Assembly (NCBI GenBank): GCA_902789325.1
Contig: CADANN010000004.1
Coordinates: 124,001 to 188,000 of the forward strand
Reading direction: 5' to 3'
Length of the DNA: 64,000 nt
From: an uncultured Spirochaetaceae bacterium
GTDB taxonomy: Bacteria; Spirochaetota; Spirochaetia; Treponematales; Treponemataceae
A program made the translations under genes and the position numbers. Positions 16,564 to 24,482 of this stretch are shown in pieces (positions within the stretch are counted from its first letter, which is position 1; each line of letters opens with the position of its first letter). The notes beneath the pieces were generated by a model that was not told where the DNA came from, did no database searches, and worked only from the letters and a program-made list of their open reading frames with translations.

Positions 16564-17511
16564 ATGAAGAAATATGCATTTTTATTTCCGGGACAGGGTG
16601 CTCAGGTTCCTGGTATGATTAAGGATATTTGCGAAGCATATCCAGAAGCACGCGCTGTTGTAGATGAAGTAACAAAAATTACCGGTGTTGATATGCCAAA
16701 ATTGCTTTGGGAAAGTGATGCGGCTACTTTGAGTCGTTCAGATAACAGTCAGCTTGCTATTACAACTGCATCTCTTGCAGTTATGGCAGTTTTGAAGAAT
16801 AAAGGTATTGAACCAAGCGCTGCAATGGGATTCTCTCTTGGTGAATTCCCTGCTTTGTATGCAGCTGGTGTTTTGAGTTTTGAAGATGTAATTAAGGTTG
16901 TTCGTGAACGTGGTTTGATTATGCAGGCAACCTGTGAAAATATTGCAAAAGCTAATGAAGGTCATGCACCTGGAATGACAGCTGTTCTTGGACTTCCTCC
17001 TGAGAAGGTAGAAGAGCTTGCAAATGGTATTAAAGATGCTTATGCAGCAAACCTTAACAGCCCGGTTCAGACTGTAGTTAGTGGTACAGCAGATGCTCTT
17101 GAGCAGATTGAAGCTAAGGCAAAGGAAGCTGGTGCCCGCCGCGCTCTCCGCCTTCAGGTTGCTGGACCTTTCCACAGCCCATTGATGCAGGAAGCTGCTG
17201 ATAATTTTGAAAAGGCTATCGCTGGAGTTACTTTCAATAATCCAGATAAAAGGCTTTTCAGCAATGTAACTGGTAAACAGGCTGAAAATGGTGAAGAAAT
17301 CAAAAAGAATGCTGTTTTGCATTTGACAAATCCTGTTCGCTGGACATCAGAAGAGGCAGTTTTGAACGACCTCATCAAGGCAAGCGGTGATGAATGGGAA
17401 TTGATTGAACCAGGTGTTGGTGCTGTTTTGACAGGCCTTTGGGGTAAGTCTGGATTTGCTGAGACTGCTCCTTGTAAAGCTGTAAATAACGTAGAAACAT
17501 TAAATATATAA
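16564..17511 (+). CDS. fabD: Malonyl-CoA:ACP transacylase
   Basis: FabD, 315 aa, loads malonyl groups onto ACP. FPGQGAQVPGM is at the N-terminus, the nucleophile elbow is GFSLGE near residues 92-97, and the catalytic His lies in GPFHSPLM near 205. Most FabD proteins have GHSLGE; the His-to-Phe change beside the nucleophile is unusual but does not remove the catalytic dyad. It is first in a three-gene fatty-acid operon, 10 nt before fabF. Confidence 0.95.
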   Translation: MKKYAFLFPGQGAQVPGMIKDICEAYPEARAVVDEVTKITGVDMPKLLWESDAATLSRSDNSQLAITTASLAVMAVLKNKGIEPSAAMGFSLGEFPALYAAGVLSFEDVIKVVRERGLIMQATCENIAKANEGHAPGMTAVLGLPPEKVEELANGIKDAYAANLNSPVQTVVSGTADALEQIEAKAKEAGARRALRLQVAGPFHSPLMQEAADNFEKAIAGVTFNNPDKRLFSNVTGKQAENGEEIKKNAVLHLTNPVRWTSEEAVLNDLIKASGDEWELIEPGVGAVLTGLWGKSGFAETAPCKAVNNVETLNI

Positions 17512-17521
17512 GGAAACTAAG

Positions 17522-18772
17522 ATGGCTAGACGTGTTGTAATTACTGGAATGGGTGCGGTTACTCCGCTTGGAAATACTGTAGAAGAGACTTGGGCTGGAA
17601 TTAAAGCTGGAAAAAGCGGAATTGGTCCAATCACACAGTTTGATGCTTCAATTAATAAGGTACATTATGCAGCTGAGGTAAAAAACTTCGATCCTGGCTT
17701 GTATATGGATTCAAAGGATGCCCGCAAAATGGCGCGCTTTACACAGTTTGGTGTAGCAGCTGCTAAAATGGCACTTGAAGATTCTGGGCTTATGGGAAAT
17801 GCTGAAGTTCTTGACGAAACAGGTATTATCCTTGGTGTTGGAATTGGTGGTCTTGAAGAAACTGAAGCTGACGTTCTCGGTCTTCAGAAGATGGGCTTTA
17901 CAAAAACAAATCCAATGGCTATTCCTAAGCTTATTCCAAATGAAGTTGGCGGAAACATTGCTATTAACTTTGGTCTTCATGGTCCTGTTCAGTCAATTGC
18001 AACTGCATGTTCTTCTGGAACTGATGCTCTTGGTGTTGCTTTTGATATGGTACGTTCTGGCCGCCTTGACACTTGTTTGAGTGGTGGTGCAGAAGCTACT
18101 ATCTGTCAGTTCGGTGTTGTATCATTCGAAGTTCTTCACGCTCTTTCTACAGGTTTTGATGAGGACCCTACAAAGGCTAGCCGTCCATTCGATAAGAACC
18201 GTAATGGTTTTGTAATGGGTGAGGGCTCTGCTATTCTCGTTCTTGAAGAGTATGAACATGCTAAAGCACGTGGTGCTAAGATTTATGCAGAAATTGCAGG
18301 TTATGGTGCTTCATGTGATGGTTACCATTTGACTGCTCCTAATCCTGATGGAATCTGTGGTTCTAAGTGTATGACACGCGCCCTTAAGGATGCCGGAATG
18401 GATCCTAGCGAGATTCAGTACTACAACGCTCACGGAACTTCTACAATGAAGAATGATTCGAGCGAAACAAATATGATTAAGATTGCTTTCGGCGAAGAAA
18501 ATGCCCGCAAACTTAAGATTTCTTCTACTAAGTCAATGCATGGTCACTGTCTTGGTGCAACTGGTGCAGTTGAGGCTATGATTTGTGTTAAGGCAATCAA
18601 CGACAGCTTTGTACCTTGTACAAAGAATCTGGACGAGCCTGATATTGAAGGTGGCTGCGATCTCGATTACGTTCCAAACAAGGGAATTGAAATGAACATT
18701 GATGCTGCTATGTCTGCTACATTTGGATTTGGTGGACACAACGGTGCTATCATCATTAAAAAGGTAAAGTAA
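17522..18772 (+). CDS. fabF: Beta-ketoacyl-ACP synthase II
   Basis: KAS II, 416 aa, elongates acyl-ACP with malonyl-ACP. The catalytic Cys is Cys163 in TACSSGTDAL; the two histidines are in NAHGTST and in MHGHCLGATGA. The C-terminal GFGGHNG loop gates the active site. In most FabF proteins the second His motif reads TGHLLGA; here it is HGHCLGA. It sits between fabD and fabZ, with 1 nt to fabZ. Confidence 0.96.
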   Translation: MARRVVITGMGAVTPLGNTVEETWAGIKAGKSGIGPITQFDASINKVHYAAEVKNFDPGLYMDSKDARKMARFTQFGVAAAKMALEDSGLMGNAEVLDETGIILGVGIGGLEETEADVLGLQKMGFTKTNPMAIPKLIPNEVGGNIAINFGLHGPVQSIATACSSGTDALGVAFDMVRSGRLDTCLSGGAEATICQFGVVSFEVLHALSTGFDEDPTKASRPFDKNRNGFVMGEGSAILVLEEYEHAKARGAKIYAEIAGYGASCDGYHLTAPNPDGICGSKCMTRALKDAGMDPSEIQYYNAHGTSTMKNDSSETNMIKIAFGEENARKLKISSTKSMHGHCLGATGAVEAMICVKAINDSFVPCTKNLDEPDIEGGCDLDYVPNKGIEMNIDAAMSATFGFGGHNGAIIIKKVK

Positions 18773-18773
18773 T

Positions 18774-19205
18774 ATGGCATTGACAACTGATATTAAATCA
18801 CTTTTGCCACACCGCGAGCCTTTCCTCTTTGTAGACTCAATTATTTCTGCTGATGAAAAGGGTTGCGTTTGTGAGCATACATTTACAGAAAATGAATTTT
18901 TCTTTAAGGGACACTTTCCTGAGTATCCTGTAGTTCCTGGAGTAATCTTGTGTGAAACTATGGCTCAGGCTGGTGGAGCTGCATTGCGTTACCTGAACAT
19001 TGTTCCTGCAGATGGACTTTTCTTCTTTGCTACTTTGGATAAGGTAAAGTTCCGCAATCAGGTTCGTCCGGGCGACAAGGTTCGCATGGAAATTGAGTTC
19101 CTTCGCAACAGTCCAAAAATGATAAAACAGGCAGGAAAAGCATATGTAGGTGATACCTTGTGTGCAGAGGCTGAATGGATGTGCCTCGTCGGATCTGCTA
19201 ACTAA
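18774..19205 (+). CDS. fabZ: 3-hydroxyacyl-ACP dehydratase
   Basis: Hot-dog fold dehydratase, 143 aa. LLPHREPFLFVDSI and GHFPEYPVVPGV carry the catalytic His, and ETMAQAGG carries the acidic partner. It removes water from 3-hydroxyacyl-ACP. Last gene of fabD-fabF-fabZ; a perfect terminator follows. No acpP, fabG or enoyl reductase is in the window. Confidence 0.94.
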   Translation: MALTTDIKSLLPHREPFLFVDSIISADEKGCVCEHTFTENEFFFKGHFPEYPVVPGVILCETMAQAGGAALRYLNIVPADGLFFFATLDKVKFRNQVRPGDKVRMEIEFLRNSPKMIKQAGKAYVGDTLCAEAEWMCLVGSAN

Positions 19206-19242
19206 TCTATCAGCAAACTAATTTTCTTTATTAGTCTTTTGA

Positions 19243-19274
19243 AATCCTCGAGCTGGTCTCGAGGATTTTTTTTT
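19243..19274 (+). terminator. Terminator of the fab operon
   Basis: A perfect 10-bp stem (19243-19252 with 19258-19267), a 5-nt loop and nine T. Confidence 0.95.
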
Positions 19275-19302
19275 CAAAAATCTTTTTAATTTTTTTTCAA
19301 AA

Positions 19303-19368
19303 CCTATTGACTTAGTAGGGAAATGGGTGTATAAATACATTGTAAATAAAACCTACCAAACTACTAGG
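19303..19368 (+). promoter_or_regulatory. metY promoter with two similar operator-like sites
   Basis: TTGACT (19307-19312), exactly 17 nt, then TATAAA (19330-19335). Two 17-nt sites of form CCTA-N9-TAGG lie at 19303-19319, overlapping the -35, and 19352-19368, just after the predicted start. Such placement suits a repressor. Rrf2-family sulfur or iron-sulfur regulators are one candidate class; no regulator gene is nearby. Confidence 0.65.
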
Positions 19369-19404
19369 TATAAGGATAAAAGGGAATGTCAAGGAGGCAT
19401 AAAA

Positions 19405-19482
19405 ATGAAAAGTTACTTTGAAAAACTAGTAAGACAGAATTTTAGAAATGGAGTCATGTGCCTCTGTTGGTGCTGTAAATAA
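19405..19482 (+). CDS. Cysteine-rich leader peptide upstream of metY (25 aa)
   Basis: AAGGAGG ends 7 nt before ATG 19405, one of the best ribosome sites in the window. The ORF reads MKSYFEKLVRQNFRNGV and then MCLCWCCK, so four of the last seven sense codons are Cys (19459, 19465, 19471, 19474). It lies in the leader of a sulfur amino-acid gene. Two competing hairpins follow at once. Ribosome stalling at Cys codons is the classic design of amino-acid attenuators (trp, his, leu), and Cys-rich upstream ORFs are known in mycobacteria. The role as a cysteine sensor is inferred; the ORF and its signals are seen directly. Confidence 0.75.
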   Translation: MKSYFEKLVRQNFRNGVMCLCWCCK

Positions 19483-19518
19483 ACTGAAAGAACTTCAGTT
19501 TTCGGAGAGAGAGTTCTT
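19482..19518 (+). promoter_or_regulatory. Two mutually exclusive hairpins after the leader peptide
   Basis: Hairpin A pairs 19482-19488 with 19494-19500 (7 bp) and runs into four T at 19499-19502, a weak terminator. Hairpin B pairs 19488-19494 with 19512-19518 (7 bp). Both need 19488 and 19494, and B uses A's loop, so only one can form. Hairpin A begins at the last base of the leader stop codon, so a ribosome waiting at the Cys codons or at the stop would change which one forms. Confidence 0.6.
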
Positions 19519-19536
19519 AATATAAATAAAAATATA

Positions 19537-19563
19537 GATTCCGAAACAAGTTCGGAATGACAG
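19537..19563. repeat. GTCAT-edged palindrome, TTCCGAA type
   Basis: An 8-bp stem (19538-19545 with 19551-19558) ends in ATGACAG. It lies between the attenuator region and the metY ribosome site. Confidence 0.75.
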
Positions 19564-19585
19564 ATTTGAATAGGAGAATACAATT

Positions 19586-20869
19586 ATGGCTAATTATAAA
19601 TTTGAAACATTACAGTTACACGTAGGACAGGAAAGTGCAGATCCTGCAACAGATGCACGCGCAGTACCAATCTATCAGACAACAAGTTATGTATTCCATA
19701 ACTCAAAACATGCAGCAGACCGCTTTGGTCTTGCAGATGCAGGAAATATTTACGGACGTCTTACAAACTCAACACAGGACGTTCTTGAAAAGAGAATTGC
19801 AGCCCTTGAAGGCGGTTCAGCAGCTCTCGCAGTTGCATCAGGGGCCGCAGCAATCAGCTACACTATCCAGGCACTCGCTGCAAATGGCGGACACATTGTT
19901 GCTCAGAAAACAATCTACGGTGGTTCATACAATCTTCTTGCACACACACTTCCACAGTATGGCATTGAAACAACTTTCGTAGACGCTCATAACCTTGCAG
20001 AAGTTGAAGGCGCAATCAAAGAAAATACACGCGCAATTTATCTTGAAACCCTTGGAAATCCAAACTCAGATATTCCAGACCTCGACGCAATTGCAGAAAT
20101 TGCTCACAAACACGGACTTCCTGTAGTAGTAGACAATACATTCGGTACACCATATCTTATCCGTCCAATCGAGCACGGTGCAGACGTTGTAGTTCATTCA
20201 GCTACAAAGTTCATCGGCGGTCACGGAACAACTCTCGGTGGTATCATTGTAGAAAGCGGAAAGTTCAACTGGAAAGAGAGTGGAAAGTATCCTAACATTG
20301 CAGCTCCTAACCCAAGCTATCATGGAGTTTCTTTCTATGATGCAGTTGGTCCAGCAGCATTTGTTACTTTCATCCGTGCAATTCTTCTTCGCGATACAGG
20401 TGCAACAATCAGTCCATTCAATGCATTCCTCCTTCTTCAGGGGGTTGAAACTTTGTCACTCCGTCTTGAGCGTCATGCAGAAAACACAAAGAAGGTTGTA
20501 GAATTCCTTAAGAATCATCCACAGGTAGAAAAGGTAAATCATCCTTCTTTGCCAGAACATCCGGATCATGCACTCTATCAGAAATACTTCCCTAATGGTG
20601 GTGCTTCAATCTTTACATTCGAAATCAAGGGTGGAAAAGATGCAGCATGGAAGTTCATCGACAACCTTAAGATTTTCAGCCTGCTCGCAAATGTTGCAGA
20701 TGTTAAGTCTCTTGTAATTCATCCGGCTACAACAACTCACAGCCAGTTGAATGAGGCTGAACTTGCTGACCAGGGAATTACTCAGAGCACAATCCGCTTG
20801 AGCATTGGTACTGAGCATATTGACGACATCATCGCAGATTTGGAAGCTGGCTTTAAGGCTGCAAAATAA
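19586..20869 (+). CDS. metY: O-acetylhomoserine sulfhydrylase (PLP enzyme)
   Basis: Cys/Met metabolism PLP-dependent enzyme, 427 aa, the usual length for Met[11 protein letters not shown] and [10 protein letters not shown] mark the N-terminus; the PLP lysine is in [15 protein letters not shown] near residue 210; [14 protein letters not shown] near 373 is typical. It would join sulfide or methanethiol to O-acetylhomoserine to give homocysteine or methionine. The TAGGAGA ribosome site lies 8 nt upstream. Control by the promoter sites and the Cys leader peptide is inferred. Confidence 0.92.
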   Translation: MANYKFETLQLHVGQESADPATDARAVPIYQTTSYVFHNSKHAADRFGLADAGNIYGRLTNSTQDVLEKRIAALEGGSAALAVASGAAAISYTIQALAANGGHIVAQKTIYGGSYNLLAHTLPQYGIETTFVDAHNLAEVEGAIKENTRAIYLETLGNPNSDIPDLDAIAEIAHKHGLPVVVDNTFGTPYLIRPIEHGADVVVHSATKFIGGHGTTLGGIIVESGKFNWKESGKYPNIAAPNPSYHGVSFYDAVGPAAFVTFIRAILLRDTGATISPFNAFLLLQGVETLSLRLERHAENTKKVVEFLKNHPQVEKVNHPSLPEHPDHALYQKYFPNGGASIFTFEIKGGKDAAWKFIDNLKIFSLLANVADVKSLVIHPATTTHSQLNEAELADQGITQSTIRLSIGTEHIDDIIADLEAGFKAAK

Positions 20870-20874
20870 TCAAT

Positions 20875-20903
20875 TTGCGATATTACAAAAGTAGAGGTAT
20901 ACT
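20875..20903 (+). promoter_or_regulatory. Promoter of the desaturase-like/reductase pair
   Basis: TTGCGA (20875-20880), 17 nt, TATACT (20898-20903), just after metY, with a TAGGAGA ribosome site farther down. Confidence 0.6.
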
Positions 20904-20936
20904 AAATCTATAAAAAATAGGAGAAAAAAGTTTTTT

Positions 20937-22472
20937 ATGGAAAACCTCTACGATGTAATTGTCGTTGGTGCTGGAAATGGTGGCCTTGTAGCTGCTGGAA
21001 CCACAGCAAAAAACGGATATAAAACCTTACTATTAGAAAAAAATAATCTACCAGGTGGCTGCGCAACTAGTTTTAGTCGCGGCCGCTTTGAATTTGAACC
21101 TTCCTTACATGAGCTTAGTGGAGTTGGAGTACCAGGTAATCGTGAATATGTTTATGATATTATTAACGGGCTTGGTGCAGAAGTAGACTGGCGTTATGAA
21201 AAAAATATGTTCCGTGCCATTGTTACTGGGCCTGATGGTTATGATGTAACAGTAAAAAGCGGGATCAAGGGCTTTTGTCAGTCTGTAGATGATGTTGTTC
21301 CTGGCTCTAAAAGAAAAGTAATGAAGCTCTTTAAGCTTGCGATGCATGATGCAAAGGCTCTTGATTACATCACAAGAAAAAAAGGAAAGCCTAATAAGCT
21401 TGTAATGGCCTTGCGTTATGGCAATTTTATGCGAGCTGCTTCTCACACTGTAGAAGAAGTTGAAATTGCGCTCGGCATTCCTGAAAAAGCAAGAAATATA
21501 GTAAATACTTACTGGTGTTACCTTGGAGTTCCAACTGACGAACTCAACTGTATGCACTATCTGAATATGCTCCGAAGTTATGTCCAGTTTGGAGCTGCAA
21601 TGCCTGCAAAACGTTCCCATGAAATTTCAGAAGCTCTCGTTGATGCATTCCGTAAGCATGGCGGAGAAGTCTGGTTTAATAGCAAGGTAACAGGCTTTCT
21701 TACTGATGAAACCGGTCGGGTAAATGGTGTTGAAGTAAACGGAAAAAAGCTTTATGCAAAAGAAGTCATTTCAAATGTAATACCAAATAATGTGTTTAAT
21801 ATGATGGATTTGAATAAAATTCCTCAGACAGACTTAAAGCTGGCTAATAGTCGTGAGTTCGGTGTTTCAGTAATGACAATTTATCTTGGGCTTGATTGCA
21901 CTCGTGAAGAACTTGGAATAGATGACTATACAACGTTTATCATGAACAATCAGAATCCTAGAGTTCAGCATGATACAAACGGACTTTATATTGTAAACTG
22001 CTTAAATACAGTTATTCCTGAAAGTTCTCCAAAGGGAACCTGTACGCTTTTCTTTACGACACTTTGTTATGGAAAAGATTTCCCGAAAGACGTAAATCCA
22101 GAAAATTATAAGAAATATAAAAATGAGATTGCTGAAAAGTATATCAGTGAATACGAAAAACTGATAGGAAAAGATATCCGTTCTCATATAGAAGAAATCT
22201 CTGTTGCAACTCCTGCAACCTTTGCACGCTATCTTGATACTCCTGATGGCACAATTTATGGCTACAGACTTTCCGGATGGGATAACCTTATGTCTCGAGT
22301 AGCACACGAAGCAAAGGAGTTTACGATTCTGGGGCTTTCTTTTGTTGGTGGTCATCACATTCGTGGCGACGGCTACTGTTCTGCTTATTATACAGGATCC
22401 TTCATAGGAAGCAGAGTAGTGCGAAAATTAAAAGCTGCTGAGCAGGCTGAAAAAGAGGAGACAGGAAAATGA
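20937..22472 (+). CDS. FAD-dependent phytoene desaturase/retinol saturase-like oxidoreductase
   Basis: Protein of 511 aa. The N-terminal dinucleotide-binding fold reads VIVVGAGNGGLVAAG, followed by LLEKNNLPGGCATSF, the pattern of the CrtI/CrtISO/retinol-saturase group. The C-terminus has the FAD-contacting GHHIRGDG region near 475. Members desaturate, isomerise or saturate polyene chains; the substrate here is not known. No carotenoid synthesis gene is nearby. It overlaps the next gene by 4 nt (ATGA), so its electron partner is very probably the flavin reductase that follows. A role in reducing unsaturated lipids is one possibility, stated as speculation. Confidence 0.8.
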   Translation: MENLYDVIVVGAGNGGLVAAGTTAKNGYKTLLLEKNNLPGGCATSFSRGRFEFEPSLHELSGVGVPGNREYVYDIINGLGAEVDWRYEKNMFRAIVTGPDGYDVTVKSGIKGFCQSVDDVVPGSKRKVMKLFKLAMHDAKALDYITRKKGKPNKLVMALRYGNFMRAASHTVEEVEIALGIPEKARNIVNTYWCYLGVPTDELNCMHYLNMLRSYVQFGAAMPAKRSHEISEALVDAFRKHGGEVWFNSKVTGFLTDETGRVNGVEVNGKKLYAKEVISNVIPNNVFNMMDLNKIPQTDLKLANSREFGVSVMTIYLGLDCTREELGIDDYTTFIMNNQNPRVQHDTNGLYIVNCLNTVIPESSPKGTCTLFFTTLCYGKDFPKDVNPENYKKYKNEIAEKYISEYEKLIGKDIRSHIEEISVATPATFARYLDTPDGTIYGYRLSGWDNLMSRVAHEAKEFTILGLSFVGGHHIRGDGYCSAYYTGSFIGSRVVRKLKAAEQAEKEETGK

Positions 22473-23632
22473 GCGGATTACGAAAACTTAATATGATGGA
22501 TTTTACAACTTTGATACCTGTCAGAGAAAGTAAAATCGAAGCTGCAAAGGCAGAAAAACTTCCAGAACTTGATACCTATAAGGCAAATCAGATTGCAAAT
22601 GCTTTACATCCTGCAGTTCAAAACTTGGTTGTTTCTGAAGTTGCAGAAATCAATGCAGATGCAAAATTATATACTCTTTCTCCTGATTCAGAAAAAGGCT
22701 GTCAGAAACTTGCATATTTTTCAGCAGGACAATATTTGAGTATAAGTCTGAAAATTGATGCAGCAATTACCAGCCGGCCTTATACGATTTGTTCAAGTCC
22801 CTCAGATTCCTTAAAAGGCATTTATAAAATCCTTGTAAAGCGGGCTGAAAATGGATTTGTTTCTGATTATATACTTTCAAACTGGACAAAAGGAACAAAG
22901 GTTACCACTTCTGAACCATGTGGCAATTTTACCTGGGAGCCTCTACGCGATGCAAAAAATGTGATAGGACTTGCAGGTGGAAGTGGTATTTCTGTTTTCT
23001 ATTCAATGGCACATGCAATCGCTGATGGTATTGAAGATTTTTCGCTGACTCTTTTATATGGTTCTAAATCAGAAAAAGATATTCTTTTGAAAAAAGAACT
23101 TGATGAACTTGCTGCTCGATGCGACAAAATAAAAGTAGTTCATGTTCTTAGCCAGGAAGAAAAAGCAGGTTATGAACATGGCTTCCTTTCAGCAGATTTG
23201 ATTAATAAATACAAATGCGAAGGTGATTATTCTGTGTTTGTTTGCGGACCACAGAAAATGTATGATTACGAAAAAGAAGAACTTAAAAAGCTTGGAATAA
23301 GAAATAAATTTATTCGTTATGAACTTGCAGGTCTTTCAAAGGCACCGGAAAAGGATGAAAAATACTCTCTGGTTGTGGAAAAAAGAGGCGAGTCTTATTC
23401 AATAAATTGCTGGTCGAAAGAAACAATACTTGTAGCTTTAGAGCGGGCTGGAATAGAGGCTCCTTCAAGATGTCGCAGTGGTGAATGCGGTTTCTGTCGT
23501 TCAAGACTTGTAAAAGGAGATGTTTTTATTCCTGCAGAAAATGACGGCAGAAGACTTGCTGATGTACAGTTTGGCTACATTCATCCTTGTTCAACATACC
23601 CATTGAGCGATATAACCCTTGAATTACTGTAA
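22469..23632 (+). CDS. NAD(P)H flavin reductase with C-terminal 2Fe-2S domain
   Basis: Electron-transfer protein of 387 aa. The FAD domain has SRPYTICSSP near residues 107-116; the NAD(P) domain has GLAGGSGIS near 168 and CGPQKMY near 257; the C-terminal plant-type ferredoxin domain has CRSGECGFC near 332-340 and a fourth Cys in HPCSTYP. This order (flavin, NAD, 2Fe-2S) is that of Hcr and vanillate/phenol-oxygenase reductases. The first 30 residues are extra. Translational coupling to the FAD oxidoreductase suggests it hands NAD(P)H electrons to it. Confidence 0.88.
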   Translation: MSGLRKLNMMDFTTLIPVRESKIEAAKAEKLPELDTYKANQIANALHPAVQNLVVSEVAEINADAKLYTLSPDSEKGCQKLAYFSAGQYLSISLKIDAAITSRPYTICSSPSDSLKGIYKILVKRAENGFVSDYILSNWTKGTKVTTSEPCGNFTWEPLRDAKNVIGLAGGSGISVFYSMAHAIADGIEDFSLTLLYGSKSEKDILLKKELDELAARCDKIKVVHVLSQEEKAGYEHGFLSADLINKYKCEGDYSVFVCGPQKMYDYEKEELKKLGIRNKFIRYELAGLSKAPEKDEKYSLVVEKRGESYSINCWSKETILVALERAGIEAPSRCRSGECGFCRSRLVKGDVFIPAENDGRRLADVQFGYIHPCSTYPLSDITLELL

Positions 23633-23643
23633 AAGTTGATTTT

Positions 23644-23672
23644 TTGACAAATACAAATTCGTGATTTATAAT
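23644..23672 (+). promoter_or_regulatory. Perfect consensus sigma-70 promoter
   Basis: TTGACA (23644-23649), exactly 17 nt, TATAAT (23667-23672). It drives the small lipoprotein gene and is the only full-consensus promoter I found here. Confidence 0.9.
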
Positions 23673-23706
23673 TAACTATCTTACTTTTTTGACAGGAGAA
23701 TTAGTT

Positions 23707-24285
23707 ATGAAGAAATTTACAAAAATATTAGGTGTTGCAGCACTGCTTTTGTGCGGGCTGATGATTAGTGGGTGTGAGCCTATTAATAATATCAAGGAAG
23801 CATTGGCTGGGCCAAAGGATACATGGTTTTTACGTCAGGTTGACTACAAAAAAAATGGGACAGATACAACTGTAAAACTAAATGTATATTTTTGTTATTC
23901 AGATACAGGTTTTACAACAGAAACCAATGTTGAGATTCAACCAGGGTTGACGGCTGTTGTTACTGGCTCTGCCGATGTTGCCAAAGTATTAAATGGGCTT
24001 GGGGATAACACTTATATCATAAAAAATTTTTCTAATTCGGAAGAAACAGAAATTGAAGCTTCTGATGATGATGATGAAAATAATAAGAATAAGACAATAA
24101 AATTTAAGATGACGCCTGCAAAATGGAGTTGGATGTATAATTTTGTTACATTGGAAAATCGTGGAAAAAACATAGCTCCATTTAATAAAGAAAATAATTA
24201 TAAGGAATTAGATGTTGATAACTTGAAACATATTTCTTGGAAGAAGATAATGGCAAGTTATCTTCTTGATAATCTTCTTGAATAG
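23707..24285 (+). CDS. Hypothetical lipoprotein, 192 aa
   Basis: The signal sequence MKKFTKILGVAALLLCGL ends in the lipobox ISGC, so the mature protein is anchored by its Cys (about residue 21). The mature part has no family I recognise; it includes a Thr-rich beta-like section and an acidic stretch with EASDDDDENNKNK near residues 118-130. ATG 23707 has AGGAGA upstream; the earlier in-frame ATG does not. The gene has a perfect promoter and its own terminator, suggesting an abundant surface or periplasmic lipoprotein. Confidence 0.8.
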   Translation: MKKFTKILGVAALLLCGLMISGCEPINNIKEALAGPKDTWFLRQVDYKKNGTDTTVKLNVYFCYSDTGFTTETNVEIQPGLTAVVTGSADVAKVLNGLGDNTYIIKNFSNSEETEIEASDDDDENNKNKTIKFKMTPAKWSWMYNFVTLENRGKNIAPFNKENNYKELDVDNLKHISWKKIMASYLLDNLLE

Positions 24286-24305
24286 TACCTTTTAGTTTTG
24301 TACAG

Positions 24306-24332
24306 ATTGTCCGGTCAAGCCGGACAATGACA
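24306..24332. repeat. GTCAT-edged palindrome, TTGTCCGG type
   Basis: An inverted repeat around GTCCGG/CCGGAC followed by AATGACA. It is paired with a second, different palindrome 22 nt later. Confidence 0.7.
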
Positions 24333-24353
24333 TTATCTCGATAAATACATTTG

Positions 24354-24388
24354 ATTGTCATTCCCCGGCTAGACCGGGGAATCTTTTT
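24354..24388 (+). terminator. Palindromic repeat acting as terminator of the lipoprotein gene
   Basis: TTCCCCGG (24361-24368) pairs with CCGGGGAA (24374-24381) and is followed by TC and seven T. The left flank TTGTCA shows it belongs to the GTCAT palindrome group, so a dispersed repeat has been put to use as a terminator. Confidence 0.8.
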
Positions 24389-24482
24389 TTATTCGATATA
24401 TTCCAAACCCATTTCAGCAATTTATTAATATCTAGAATTTTTTGGTAATTAGGTTTACAATATATTCGGGTGGAAATTTATT

